Assembly: GCF_012584445.1 (NCBI RefSeq)
Contig: NZ_JABAHI010000008.1
Coordinates: forward strand, 1,470,937 to 1,534,936
From: Olsenella sp. KGMB02461
Lineage (GTDB): Bacteria > Actinomycetota > Coriobacteriia > Coriobacteriales > Atopobiaceae
Reading direction: 5' to 3'
DNA length: 64,000 nt
Each line of letters starts with the position of its first letter. Positions within the stretch are counted from its first letter, which is position 1. Below, piece by piece: positions 28,296 through 37,577 of this stretch. The position numbers and the translations under genes were made by a program. The notes under the pieces are model-generated. The model was given only the letters and a program-made list of their open reading frames with translations. It searched no databases and had not been told where the DNA came from.

Positions 28296-29411
28296 ATGTT
28301 AACCATGGAACAACTTATAGGTCAGAAGGTTTTTCAGCCCCGGCCTGCCTCCAAAAAGACGCGCACAGACGGCACCCCCGCCGCTCCCAAGCGCATAGGC
28401 AAGGTTCACAACCTGGTCTTTTCTCCCAACGGGCTCCAGGTCGTGGGGCTCCTGGTCAAGCGCCCGGACGTCGCCGGCATGATCAAGCGCGAGGATCTCT
28501 TCGTGCCCCTTAGCGGCTTTGCCACCTTCGAAGGCGGCCTTCTTATCAAGGATGGCGCCCCCACCGACGAAGCCGCTGCCAAGGCACTTCATCTTGATTT
28601 GGATAAATGCATTATCTGGGGCGGCATGGATGTGGTCTCCCAGGACGGCGCCTCGTTGGGCTACGTGGCCGACTGCTCCTTTGATTGGAAGACCGGCGCC
28701 CTCGACACGCTCTACGTCACCGACGGCGCCATGGCTGCCACGCTGGTGGGCTCCGTGCCCCTGCCGGCCAATCTTTTGGTGGGCTACTCCAAAGGCACTA
28801 TGGTGGTGAAGCCCGAGGCCGCTCAGGTCCAGCTCACCGGCGGCATCATGGCCAAGGCTGGCGAGGGTTTTGGCCAGGCTCAGGTGGCTGGCAAAAAAGC
28901 CGCAGCCAAAGCGGGCAAAGTGGCCGGCGACGCCCTGGACAAGGGATCCTTCGCCCTGGGCCGAGCGCTGGGCTCTGCCAAGCGCTCCCTATCGGAAGCC
29001 CTGGCGGACGACGAGGAAGAGGCTCCCGCCGCCCCCGCCAAAGCTCTGGATGTGCAGGTAGAGAAACCGCCCGCGCCTCAAGAGCTCTCCGGCGAGACTC
29101 GGGCGCCCGCTCCTCTCACCTATGCGCCCGCCTCGGCTTCCAAGGCTTCCGCTGCCGAGAAGCCCTCGCCCGCCAGCGCTGGCTCCTCTTTGAAGGACAG
29201 CAAGGCCAAGGCAGCTGCAACGCCTAAGGCTGCCGGAGCTAAGCCGGGGGCCTCTCGGCCTTCCAGTTCCGGCATATCCACGGGAAAAAAGAAGGCTGCC
29301 TCGCAAGCCACCACGGCAGACAAGGCTGCCAAGGCCGTGGGCAAGCAGCTGGGGCGCACCAAGGGCATGTTCAAGAGCTTCCTCAAAGAGTTCGATGAGG
29401 CCAGCAAGTAG
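28296..29411 (+). CDS. PRC-barrel domain protein with long low-complexity tail
   Basis: 371 aa from ATG 28296; TTG 28284 and ATG 28305 are alternative starts and none has a Shine-Dalgarno, so a leaderless or very short leader mRNA is possible (TAGAAT sits 33 bp upstream). Two PRC-barrel-like units: about 5-90 (IGKVHNLVFSPNGLQVVGLLV) and about 105-170 (GASLGYVADCSFDWKTGALDTLYV). The rest is Ala/Lys/Pro-rich and probably disordered. PRC barrels act as small ligand- or RNA/protein-docking modules; the function here is unknown. The final 17 bp of the gene with its stop are repeated 63 bp downstream. Confidence 0.75.
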   Translation: MLTMEQLIGQKVFQPRPASKKTRTDGTPAAPKRIGKVHNLVFSPNGLQVVGLLVKRPDVAGMIKREDLFVPLSGFATFEGGLLIKDGAPTDEAAAKALHLDLDKCIIWGGMDVVSQDGASLGYVADCSFDWKTGALDTLYVTDGAMAATLVGSVPLPANLLVGYSKGTMVVKPEAAQVQLTGGIMAKAGEGFGQAQVAGKKAAAKAGKVAGDALDKGSFALGRALGSAKRSLSEALADDEEEAPAAPAKALDVQVEKPPAPQELSGETRAPAPLTYAPASASKASAAEKPSPASAGSSLKDSKAKAAATPKAAGAKPGASRPSSSGISTGKKKAASQATTADKAAKAVGKQLGRTKGMFKSFLKEFDEASK

Positions 29412-29479
29412 GCCCTCAAAAGCATGTCTTGCCAGCCGGGGATCGCAGGGCGCCTAGATAAAGCCAGCAAGTAGGCCCT
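29400..29479 (+). repeat. 17-bp direct repeat of the PRC gene's 3' end
   Basis: GCCAGCAAGTAGGCCCT occurs at 29400-29416, spanning the stop codon, and again at 29463-29479 in the intergenic DNA. Confidence 0.8.
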
Positions 29480-29657
29480 TTGTGCCCATATTGCCTCGCC
29501 ATGGCAGACCTGTAGCCCCAATGGGTACAAAATGCCAGTTGAAAGGTGCTATCTTCAGCTGTGGCTAACGGCTTTGTAAGACCTTTGCAGCCACGCGCAC
29601 ATGCCTTAGCCACAGCTTCGCGCTACCCTAAGAACTACCGGGCGCTCTTGCCCGTTT

Positions 29658-31214
29658 ATGAGAACGGATAGATCCATGAGCCAACAGCCACGTCATCGCG
29701 CAGCAGACCATAGCCGCCACAAAGCATCCCATCGTGCCGACAGCCCCGCACCCAAGCACGCCAAGGCGCCGGGAGCGCCTTCCCAAAACCAGGGAGCGCC
29801 TGCCGCGGGCCAGCAGGCTGCCGGGCAGGGGCCCGCGGCTCAACACACGGGTGCCAATCCCTACCTGGGCTCCAAAGAAGGCGCTGCTCAGACTGGCTAC
29901 AGGGCTCCGGCTCCCAATCCGGTGCTTTCTAGCGACGCCCCCATTGGCCACACGGCTCATGGCTTCAAGCCGGTGCGCGAGGTGGGCGGCGGCAAGCATA
30001 AGATCTCCAAACAAAAGCGCAACCGGGCCATCCTGGTCATCGTCCTCATCTTCGCCGCTATCGGCGGCATGGCGGCGCTGGCCTGGTTCAACCGCAATGT
30101 GACTTTCAACCTCAACGGCCAGGAAGCCACCGTCAAGGTGGGCACCACCATCGACCAGCTCATGCGCGACAAGGGGCTCTCCTACACCCCCGGCGATCTC
30201 TTGAGCGTCAAGGGAGATGTGCTTGAGCAGGGTGCGGGCAACGCCTATTCGGCCAAGCTGGGCGACCAAGACATGGCGCCTCAGGAGGCAGGCTCTTATC
30301 GGATTCAAGGTGGCGAAGACCTCACCTTAGGCGACGGCGCCGACACCACAGAGGAGTACGACTCCCAAATCGTCGAGGAGCAGCCCAAGCTGGTCATGGA
30401 GGGCGCCTGGGGCTCGGTCTCCTATGTCAAGCAGTGGGGCAAGGTGGGCCAAATCGAGATGCGCACCGGCAAGCGCTCCGGCGAGACCGCCCAGGGCGAT
30501 GTCAAGCAAGAGGTGCAAAACTGCATCATCGCAGCCCGCATGGTGGAGCCGGCCAACGGTGAGAAGCTTGTGGCGCTCACCTTTGACGACGGCCCTTCCG
30601 AGTACACCCAGCAGTACCTGGACATCCTCAAGCGCTACGACGCCAAGGCCACCTTCTTCAACCTGGGCGACAACATCGCCAACTACCCCGATACCGCCAA
30701 AGCCATCGTGGATGCGGGCATGCAGCTGGCCAGCCATACCCAGACCCATCAGCAGCTGCCGCTTTTAGGTGCCGAGAAGCTCCAGCAAGAGCTCACTGCC
30801 ACCTTTACTGAGATCGATAAGGCTACCGGTGTGAAGACTACCGTCATCCGCCCGCCTTACGGCGACTTCAAGCAGCGCACCTGGCTTGAGTCTGGCGGCC
30901 TCATGAGCCTGTCGGTTCTCTGGACCCAGGACACCTTGGATTGGAAGCGCCCCGGCGCATCCACCATCGTGGACAACGCCCTGGCAGGCATTGGGCCGGG
31001 GTCCATCATCCTCATGCACGACGGCGGCGGCAACCGCGACCAAGACGTGCAGGCGCTGCCCACCATCATCGAGCGTCTCCAGGCAGACGGCTACAAGCTG
31101 GTGACCATCGACGAGCTTTTGGCCTCGGACCCCAACGTGCCCCAGGACATCGCTTCGGGCAACGCCACGCTGCCCGAAGGCTGCGTCTGGCCAACCGAGC
31201 TGGGCGACGCCTAA
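29658..31214 (+). CDS. membrane-anchored polysaccharide deacetylase (NodB domain)
   Basis: 518 aa from ATG 29658; ATG 29676 is also possible. Basic, Pro/Gln-rich cytoplasmic head (1-120), one membrane helix (about 123-145, RAILVIVLIFAAIGGMAALAW), an extracellular linker domain, then a carbohydrate-esterase-4 domain from about 300. Motifs complete: TFDDGPSEYT with metal-binding D311, SHTQTH with H360 and H364, RPPYGDF, LDWKRPG, and the LMHDGGG motif. Such enzymes remove N-acetyl groups from peptidoglycan or surface glycans and so modify lysozyme sensitivity. The GntR gene starts immediately after its stop. Confidence 0.92.
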   Translation: MRTDRSMSQQPRHRAADHSRHKASHRADSPAPKHAKAPGAPSQNQGAPAAGQQAAGQGPAAQHTGANPYLGSKEGAAQTGYRAPAPNPVLSSDAPIGHTAHGFKPVREVGGGKHKISKQKRNRAILVIVLIFAAIGGMAALAWFNRNVTFNLNGQEATVKVGTTIDQLMRDKGLSYTPGDLLSVKGDVLEQGAGNAYSAKLGDQDMAPQEAGSYRIQGGEDLTLGDGADTTEEYDSQIVEEQPKLVMEGAWGSVSYVKQWGKVGQIEMRTGKRSGETAQGDVKQEVQNCIIAARMVEPANGEKLVALTFDDGPSEYTQQYLDILKRYDAKATFFNLGDNIANYPDTAKAIVDAGMQLASHTQTHQQLPLLGAEKLQQELTATFTEIDKATGVKTTVIRPPYGDFKQRTWLESGGLMSLSVLWTQDTLDWKRPGASTIVDNALAGIGPGSIILMHDGGGNRDQDVQALPTIIERLQADGYKLVTIDELLASDPNVPQDIASGNATLPEGCVWPTELGDA

Positions 31215-31955
31215 ATGAGCTCCGAGGGCATAGCACATCGCATAGAGACGTCCATCGATGCGGCGTCCTGCATGCATCTTTTGGAGCGCAAGCCTAAAGA
31301 GCAGGCAGCCGACTGGTGTCACCGCGTGCTGCTCCACAACATCCAGATGCTCTATATGCCGCCGGGAGCCATCCTGCGCGAGCCGGATCTGGCCAGCCGC
31401 CTGGACGTCTCTCGCACCCCAGTGCACGAGGCCATCAAGCGCCTCATCGAGGCCCATCTGGTCTACGTGGCCCCCAAGCGCGCTACCTTCGTCTCTCTCA
31501 TCGACATGGAGGTCCACGCCCAGGGCCGCTTTGCCCGCACCGCGGTGGAGCCCCTGCTCATCGCCCAGCTTCAGGGCCACCTTACGCCCGAGCAGCGCGC
31601 CGACTTCGCCGCCAACATCGAGCATCAGGAGCTTATGGCCCGTCAAGGCGCCAACCCTCGCGAGGTGGTGGCCGTAGACGACCAGTTTCACCACCTGCTC
31701 TACACCCACACGGGAAACGAGCTGGTGTGGCAGGCAAACCGCATGGTCTCGGCCCAGTTCGACCGAGTGCGCTACATGGGCCTGGTCCTGGGCTACGAGC
31801 GCCTCATGGTGGGGGAGCACGACTTCATCCTCGACATCCTGGAGACCGGCGACGTGCCTGTCGTCGACATCTACGACATGGTGGACGCCCACCTCAAGGG
31901 CTATCGCCGCTTCATCGACCGCCTCATGGTGGACCACCCGGAATACTTCGTCTAA
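31215..31955 (+). CDS. GntR family regulator, FadR/FCD subfamily
   Basis: 246 aa; the ATG follows the deacetylase stop with no gap, implying coupled translation. Winged-helix domain about 35-100 (LYMPPGAILREPDLASRLDVSRTPVHEAI is the classic pattern) and an all-helical FCD ligand domain about 105-240, with metal-site candidates D and H in VDDQFHHLLY and HLKGYRRFID. FCD regulators typically respond to carboxylates, gluconate or uronate derivatives. A ketodeoxygluconate catabolic locus begins 340 bp downstream, making it a plausible but unproven target. Confidence 0.88.
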   Translation: MSSEGIAHRIETSIDAASCMHLLERKPKEQAADWCHRVLLHNIQMLYMPPGAILREPDLASRLDVSRTPVHEAIKRLIEAHLVYVAPKRATFVSLIDMEVHAQGRFARTAVEPLLIAQLQGHLTPEQRADFAANIEHQELMARQGANPREVVAVDDQFHHLLYTHTGNELVWQANRMVSAQFDRVRYMGLVLGYERLMVGEHDFILDILETGDVPVVDIYDMVDAHLKGYRRFIDRLMVDHPEYFV

Positions 31956-32291
31956 CTGCCGCCCTGCGCCGCCCGCTCACCCCATCCCACAGCCTCGCTT
32001 CACAAAACAACGCACCTCCAGGGGGCAGAACCCGGAGGTGCGTTTTTGCAAGGAAGAGGCTTTTTTCGAGGTCCAACGAGTAGGGGAGGGCGTGCAAAGA
32101 CCGCAGATTTGCCAAGAGCGCTTGTGAGTAAGTGGAACGCCAGGGAAGCCGAAAGGCCCAAGAGAACGCAGGGGCTGCCGAGAAGAGCCTCCCGTGGCCA
32201 GGGGTGTTTTTCTCGGTAGGAAATGGGGATGCCGAGAAGTCCGGAGCCCCAAGGGCTGAGGGTTTGTGGTGGGGCGTCAGCGGCGCAGGAG
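31956..32291. other. 336-bp convergent intergenic region
   Basis: No gene recognised. Terminator at 32011-32047, then three TGCCGAGAAG/TTTTCTCGGTA repeats between about 32176 and 32240. Confidence 0.55.
32011..32047 (+). terminator. rho-independent terminator after the GntR gene
   Basis: CGCACCTCC paired with GGAGGTGCG (32011-32042), followed by TTTTT. Confidence 0.85.
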
Positions 32292-32945
32292 CTAGGAGAT
32301 GAGGGTGGACGCCTCGCGTACCAGGCGTTCCACGGTGGCAAAGTCGCCGGCGGAGACCACGTCGGCGGGGGCGATCCAGGTGCCGCCTACGCAAAAGACG
32401 TTGGGGGCAGCCAGGTAGGTGGGTGCGTTGGTGGGCTTGATGCCGCCGGTGCACATGAACTTGACCTGTGGGAAGGGGCCGCCCATGGCGTGGAGGGCGG
32501 CGGTGCCGCCAGCCAGCTCGGCGGGGAAGAGCTTGACGTGGGTGACGCCCAGGCGCAGGGCGCGCATGAGCTCGGAAGGGGTGGAGAGGCCGGGTACCAC
32601 AGGGACGTTGTGGCCAACGCAGTAGGCGACGGAGTCTTCGGCCAGGCCGGGGCTCACGATGAATCGGGCGCCAGCCTCGAGGGCGGCCTGGGTGGTGGGG
32701 ACGTCCAGCACGGTGCCGGCGCCTACCAAAAGCTCGGGGACTTCTGCGGCCATGCGGGCGATGCACTCGGCAGCGCAGGGGGTGCGAAAGGTGACCTCGG
32801 CGGCAGGCAGGCCGCCGGCCACCAGGGCGCGGGCCAGCGGCACGGCGAAGGCTGGGTTGTCGATGGTGATCACCGGGATGATGGCGATCTCTTCCAGGCG
32901 ATCGAGCACGCTGGTGACCTGGGGGTTTGTGGCATAGGTGGACAT
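32292..32945 (-). CDS. eda: KDPG/KHG aldolase
   Basis: 217 aa. Class I aldolase splitting 2-keto-3-deoxy-6-phosphogluconate into pyruvate and glyceraldehyde 3-phosphate. Catalytic set in register with E. coli Eda: E50 and R54 in AAEVTFRTP, Schiff-base K138 in HVKLFPAE, phosphate loop MCTGGIKPTNAPTY. It begins 4 bp after the kdgK stop, so the two genes form one operon that completes ketodeoxygluconate breakdown. The end of the operon faces the GntR gene convergently. Confidence 0.95.
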   Translation of the reverse strand: MSTYATNPQVTSVLDRLEEIAIIPVITIDNPAFAVPLARALVAGGLPAAEVTFRTPCAAECIARMAAEVPELLVGAGTVLDVPTTQAALEAGARFIVSPGLAEDSVAYCVGHNVPVVPGLSTPSELMRALRLGVTHVKLFPAELAGGTAALHAMGGPFPQVKFMCTGGIKPTNAPTYLAAPNVFCVGGTWIAPADVVSAGDFATVERLVREASTLIS

Positions 32946-32949
32946 GGCT

Positions 32950-33915
32950 TTAGGCCTCCTGGGGCGCGTGGGCCGGATCGTTCATGAAGGCTTCCAGCGC
33001 CTCGCGGCAAGGCAGGCCCTCGTTGTCTCCGCGGCTGGTGAGCTGGATGGCGCCTATGGCACAGCCGCGGCGCACGGCCTCGGGAATGGAGGCGTGCTCC
33101 AACAAGGCAGAGATGACGCCGGCTGCAAAACCGTCGCCGGCCCCCACGGTGTCCACGATGGTGTCCACATAAAAGCCGGGCACATAGCCGCTCTCGCCTG
33201 TGGCCGAGGCCCAGTAGGCCCCCTTGGCGCCCAGCTTGACGATGACCAGCTTGGAGCCAGCCTCCAGGTAATGGGCGGCTGCCGCCTGCTCGTCTGTGGT
33301 GCCCAGCAGCACCTCGCACTCATTGATGCCGGGCAAGAAGATGTCTGAGAGGGCCGCGAGGGCGTTGGTGGTGTCCACCATGGTGTGGGTGTCGGGCCAA
33401 AGCTGCGGGCGCAGGTTGCAGTCGAAGGAGATGGCCACGCCGGCGTCTTTGGCTTGTCCCATGAGGTCGAGGGTGGCGGCGCGGCAGGAGTCGGATAGCG
33501 CAGGCAGAATGCCCGTGAGGTGCACTAGGGCGCACTGGGAGAGATCGACGTTCACGAGGTCCTCAGGGCTCAGGGTGCTGGCTGCCGAGCCGGCGCGGAA
33601 GTAATAGATCTCAGGGTCGCCCGAGGTCACCTGGCTCTTGAGCATGAAGCCGGTGTTGCGCTCAGCGGTCTTGATCACCTGGGAGGTGTCGATGCCGATC
33701 TCTGCCATGAGCTTCAAGATGCGGGCGCCAAAGGGGTCGGGGCCCAGTTTGGTGAGGAAGGCGGCCTCGTGGCCTAGGCGAGTGAGGCCTACGGCCACGT
33801 TGAACTCGGCTCCGGCGATGGCAAAGGTGTAGCTGCCGACGTCTTCCAGGGGTCCGGGATTGTCGGCGATGAATAAGCCCATGGGCTCTCCCACAAGCAG
33901 GACGTTTTTGGGCAT
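32950..33915 (-). CDS. kdgK: 2-dehydro-3-deoxygluconokinase (PfkB family)
   Basis: 321 aa from ATG 33915, chosen because GAAAGGAG lies nine nt upstream; the frame is open 77 codons further 5' but without initiation signals. PfkB/ribokinase fold: substrate-side GEPMGLFIADNPGPLEDV, GGxxFN-type AGAEFNVAVGLTRLG, and the phosphoryl-transfer motif DTVGAGDGFAAGVISALL. Phosphorylates 2-keto-3-deoxygluconate to KDPG, the substrate of the adjacent Eda. Divergent from kduD across a 500-bp regulatory region. Substrate call relies on the eda neighbour; other sugar kinases share the fold. Confidence 0.9.
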   Translation of the reverse strand: MPKNVLLVGEPMGLFIADNPGPLEDVGSYTFAIAGAEFNVAVGLTRLGHEAAFLTKLGPDPFGARILKLMAEIGIDTSQVIKTAERNTGFMLKSQVTSGDPEIYYFRAGSAASTLSPEDLVNVDLSQCALVHLTGILPALSDSCRAATLDLMGQAKDAGVAISFDCNLRPQLWPDTHTMVDTTNALAALSDIFLPGINECEVLLGTTDEQAAAAHYLEAGSKLVIVKLGAKGAYWASATGESGYVPGFYVDTIVDTVGAGDGFAAGVISALLEHASIPEAVRRGCAIGAIQLTSRGDNEGLPCREALEAFMNDPAHAPQEA

Positions 33916-34418
33916 GGGATAGCTCCTTTCGCGAAACGATGCCTCTGAGGCGTGTTGGTTATATATTTCCACGCTTGGAAGAGCTTGAAGAGCACAATGC
34001 CCAACTTTTGTGCTATGGAGCGCATTTCCACGAAGGATTGAGTCAGCTGAAAACGCTGTGGAAAATGCGATATGTAGTAAGGTAATTGCAGGTAGATAGG
34101 GAGAAAACACTGCATAATCTATCGCCATGACGCTTTCTGAGCACACCTTGAACTACCGCTCGCCACTGAAATACCACCGTCTGCCGCCTGAAAGACACCT
34201 AAGGGCTCCCAGATAGAAATATATAACTAGCCAACGGACCAACGGCATACCGCCCGCGGCCAACCAGGAGCCAAAAGGTGTTGCAGCCCGCCCAAAGGAG
34301 GCAACCTCAGGCGTAAGGGTTTCTCGGCATAAAGATGTTGGGACGCCTCTCACACGCGCCAGGCTCTTGCCACTTCATGCAGGACCGCAGGTGCGGCCCC
34401 CACTCTAAGGAGGAACAG
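33916..34418. promoter_or_regulatory. divergent control region between kdgK-eda and kduD
   Basis: 503 bp with no gene. The word TTATATATTTC occurs near 33960 and, inverted, near 34215, each next to GTTGG, suggesting facing promoters or operator half sites. A short dyad TTCCA-cgct-TGGAA lies at 33967-33980. The GGGTTTCTCGGC motif is at 34317-34328 and the kduD ribosome-binding site TAAGGAGG is at the right end. Confidence 0.5.
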
Positions 34419-35180
34419 ATGACTTCCCTTTTCGATCTTTCCGGCAAGAAGGCCATCGTCACCGGAGGCACGCGCGGCCTGGGCCGCGGCATCGCCGAGG
34501 GCCTCATGGAGGCCGGCGCGGCAGTGACCATTTTTGGCACCGGCGAGTCGGCGAAGACCGTGGCCGCCGAGTTTTGCGCCAAGGGCTTCGATTGCCGCGG
34601 CATCATCGTGGACATTGGCGACCGCGTGGCTTGCAAGGAGGCCTATGACGAGGCCGTGCGCGAGATGGGCGGCCTGGACATCCTGGTGAACTGCGCCGGC
34701 GTGCAGGCCCGCCACCCCTCCGAGGAGTTCCCCTTCGAGGACTGGGACTGGGTCATCAACGTGAACCTCAACGCCACCTTCGAGCTCTGCCAGCTGGCCG
34801 GCAACACCTTCATCGCACAGGGCCACGGCAAGATCATCAACCTGGCTTCCATGCTCACCTTCTTTGGCGGCTTCACTGTGCCCGCCTACGCCGCATCCAA
34901 GGGCGCCGTCGCGCAGCTCACCAAGGCCCTGTGCAACGAGTGGGCCTCCAAGGGCATCAATGTAAACGCCATCGCACCCGGCTACATGGACACCGACATG
35001 AACACCGCCCTCACCGACCCCACCAATCCCCGCTACAAGGAGATCACCGACCGCATCCCGGCCCACCGTTGGGGTACCGGCGACGACATGAAGGGCGCCG
35101 CCATCTTCCTGGCCTCCGCCGCCTCTGACTATCTGAACGGCGCGGTGATTCCTGTAGACGGCGGCTACCTGGTCAAATAG
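34419..35180 (+). CDS. kduD: SDR-family 2-dehydro-3-deoxy-D-gluconate 5-dehydrogenase
   Basis: 253 aa from ATG 34419 (TAAGGAGGAACAG). Classical short-chain dehydrogenase: cofactor loop TGGTRGLGRGIAEG, NCAG, catalytic Ser in NLASMLTF, Tyr/Lys in PAYAASKGA, and NAIAPGYMDTDMN. Overall the protein follows E. coli KduD closely, including HFIAQG-like, DRIPAHRWGTGDDMKG and DYLNGAVIPVDGG segments. Produces 2-keto-3-deoxygluconate from the 2,5-diketo form in pectin/uronate breakdown, feeding kdgK and eda on the other strand. A gluconate 5-dehydrogenase activity is the main alternative. Confidence 0.85.
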   Translation: MTSLFDLSGKKAIVTGGTRGLGRGIAEGLMEAGAAVTIFGTGESAKTVAAEFCAKGFDCRGIIVDIGDRVACKEAYDEAVREMGGLDILVNCAGVQARHPSEEFPFEDWDWVINVNLNATFELCQLAGNTFIAQGHGKIINLASMLTFFGGFTVPAYAASKGAVAQLTKALCNEWASKGINVNAIAPGYMDTDMNTALTDPTNPRYKEITDRIPAHRWGTGDDMKGAAIFLASAASDYLNGAVIPVDGGYLVK

Positions 35181-35218
35181 CGTCAACTGCCATAGATATT
35201 TGAAGGAGCCCTTACATC

Positions 35219-36169
35219 ATGCAGGTCATCATCACCGACAACGATCACGCCAACATCGATACCGAGAAGGCCATCCTCGACGCTGCGGGCGTCCCCTTTC
35301 GCCTGGAGCAATGCGTCACCGAGGACGACGTCATCGAGCGCTGCGCTGACGGCGAGATCTTTCTCAACCAGTACGCGCCTATCACCCGCAAGGTGGTAGA
35401 GGCACTGCCCAACCTCAAGCTCGTGGTGCGCTATGGCGTGGGCGTCAACAATGTGGACGTCGAGGCCTGCACCGAGCACGGCGTGCAGGTGGAGAACGTG
35501 CCGGACTACGGCATGAACGAAGTGGCAGACCAAGCCATCGCCCTCATGATGGCGCTGCTGCGCAAGGTGGTGTACATGAACGAGTACACCAAGCACGTGG
35601 GCTGGGACTACACCAAGTCCATGCCCATCCATCGCCTTTCCGACCTCACCTGCGGCGTCATTGGCCTGGGCCGCATCGGCCGCGAGTTTGCCAAGCGCGC
35701 CCATGCGCTGGGCATGAAGGTCATTGGCTACGACCCCTACTTCACCCCCGGCGACGACTTTGCCTTTGTGGAGCAGGTTGAGCTGGACGACCTCATGGCA
35801 AATGCCGACGTGATCTCTGTGCACTGCCCCCCTGAGCATGCCATGGACATGTTCAACAAGGATGCCTTCGCCCGCATGAAGAACACCGCCTACCTCATCA
35901 ACGTGGCCCGCGGTGGCATCGTGAACGAGGCCGATCTCGAAGTGGCCTTGAACGAGGGCCAGATCGCCGGCGCCGCCCTGGACTGCATGGACAACGAGCC
36001 TGTGGAGCCCGGCAACCCTCTCTTTGCCCATGACAACCTGCTGGTCACCCCTCACATGGCTTGGTACTCCGAGGAGGCCGCAGACGAGCTCAACTCCAAA
36101 GTGGCCGAGGAGGCCGTGGCCTTCGCCTGCGGCAAGCCCATCCGCTATCCCGTGAACCATCTGGCATAG
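35219..36169 (+). CDS. D-2-hydroxyacid dehydrogenase (CtBP/phosphoglycerate-dehydrogenase type)
   Basis: 316 aa, GAAGGAG upstream. NAD-binding motif GLGRIGREFAKRAHALG (about 148-165) and the catalytic triad region: Arg in RYGVGVNNVD, Glu in DNEPVEPGNPL and His in TPHMAWYSEEA. The family oxidises or reduces D-2-hydroxyacids with NAD(P). Its location 38 bp after kduD and before an organic-anion-type carrier suggests a sugar-acid substrate, which cannot be named from sequence. No ACT domain, so not biosynthetic SerA. Confidence 0.85.
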   Translation: MQVIITDNDHANIDTEKAILDAAGVPFRLEQCVTEDDVIERCADGEIFLNQYAPITRKVVEALPNLKLVVRYGVGVNNVDVEACTEHGVQVENVPDYGMNEVADQAIALMMALLRKVVYMNEYTKHVGWDYTKSMPIHRLSDLTCGVIGLGRIGREFAKRAHALGMKVIGYDPYFTPGDDFAFVEQVELDDLMANADVISVHCPPEHAMDMFNKDAFARMKNTAYLINVARGGIVNEADLEVALNEGQIAGAALDCMDNEPVEPGNPLFAHDNLLVTPHMAWYSEEAADELNSKVAEEAVAFACGKPIRYPVNHLA

Positions 36170-36265
36170 TGCGCAAAGCCTGCGAGCTGCGGGGAGGCGC
36201 GCAGTCTCCCCGCAGCTCGCAGGGCGCGTGACGCCTATGCATGACTCCCCTAAAGGAGGGACCTT

Positions 36266-37528
36266 ATGCGCAAGCGCATCCCCATTTTGATAGTGGGCAC
36301 CATCACGCTGCTGTTTTTGGGCCTCATCTACGGCTACTCAGTGGTCATGGCGCCCCTCAAAGCCCAGTTTGACTGGTCGGTCTCCGGCATGACGGTGATC
36401 TTTGCCCTGTCCATGATCTCTTTCACCATTGGCAATCTGGTGGCAGGCAAGCTCCTGAAGCGCCACAACGTGCGCTTTGTGATGACCGTGGCCATCGCGT
36501 TCTTGCTGGTGGGCTTCATTGGCTCTGCTTTGGTAGACGGTGCTGCCAGCCTTCCTGCGGTCTGGTGCACCTACGGCGTCATTGCCTCGGTGGGCATCGG
36601 CTTTGTCTACAACGTCATCGTGCCTACCATCACCGCCTGGTACCCAGACAAGACCGGCATGGCCCAAGGCGTCTGCCTCATGGGCTACGGCCTGGGCGGC
36701 TTCGTGCTGGGCCCCGTGCTCACGCAGCTCTACACTGTCATGGACTGGCGAACCGTGTTTGTGGCCATGGCTGTGATCTTCTCGGGCCTGGTGTTTGCCA
36801 GCTCCATCGTCATCCACATGCCCTCGCCTGAGGAGGCCGCCCAGCTTCCTGCCTCCAAAGCGGTGGGCGACAACGCCGGCAACGCCGCCGGCACCAAGGA
36901 CGTGCCCACCCACGAGCTGTTCCGCGACCCCACGTTCTACTTCTTCTACCTCTGGATGTTCTTGCTGGGTGCGGTGGGTATGGCCACCACCGGCATCGGC
37001 CGTGAGTTTCCTGCCAGCCTAGGCGCCGACGCCGTCACCGCCGCCTTTGTCATTGGCTTTGTGAATATTGGCTCCGGCCTGGGGCGCCTTATTGGTGGCA
37101 CCTTGCTCGACCGCATCGGCCGCGCCCCCTTTATGGTGGGCACCGCCTGCTTGTCTGTGGCCGGCGCCCTCATCATGCTGGCCGCCCAGGTGACTGGCTC
37201 CATTCCCGTTCAGATTGCCGGCTGTCTGGTCACCGGCTTGGCCTGGGGCGCCGTCATCGTCACCATGGCCTTTGTGGTGCGCAAGGTCTGGGGTCAGGCC
37301 AACTTCGCCGAGAATCTGGCAGTGGTCAACTCCTACGGCATCTTTGCCGCCCTGGTGGGCTCCATCGGCTCCGGCGTGCTGGTGCAGGCGGTGGGCTCTC
37401 TGGCCACCGTGCTTGTCGTGATGGCGTGCTTTGGCGTACTGGGTCTGGCAGATGCCCTGATCTTGAATGCTCATCGCTCCAAGGTTGCCCGCCTCAAGCT
37501 GGCTAAAGCGGGCGCAAAGGCCGAGTAG
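36266..37528 (+). CDS. MFS transporter, oxalate/formate antiporter (OFA) family
   Basis: 420 aa, AAAGGAGG upstream. Twelve predicted membrane helices; OFA-like features include the first helix TLLFLGLIYGYSVVMAPLKAQF, DWSVSGMTVIFALSM, and AWYPDKTGMAQGVCLMGYGLGGFVLGP after helix 4. Members exchange small carboxylates. As third gene of the kduD operon it probably imports the uronate/ketodeoxy acid or exports a product; direction is unknown. Its stop codon overlaps a GGGTTTCTCGGC repeat (37528-37539). Confidence 0.82.
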   Translation: MRKRIPILIVGTITLLFLGLIYGYSVVMAPLKAQFDWSVSGMTVIFALSMISFTIGNLVAGKLLKRHNVRFVMTVAIAFLLVGFIGSALVDGAASLPAVWCTYGVIASVGIGFVYNVIVPTITAWYPDKTGMAQGVCLMGYGLGGFVLGPVLTQLYTVMDWRTVFVAMAVIFSGLVFASSIVIHMPSPEEAAQLPASKAVGDNAGNAAGTKDVPTHELFRDPTFYFFYLWMFLLGAVGMATTGIGREFPASLGADAVTAAFVIGFVNIGSGLGRLIGGTLLDRIGRAPFMVGTACLSVAGALIMLAAQVTGSIPVQIAGCLVTGLAWGAVIVTMAFVVRKVWGQANFAENLAVVNSYGIFAALVGSIGSGVLVQAVGSLATVLVVMACFGVLGLADALILNAHRSKVARLKLAKAGAKAE

Positions 37529-37577
37529 GGTTTCTCGGCAGCATTCAACTCCAATCATCCTCGCGAAGGAGGATCTC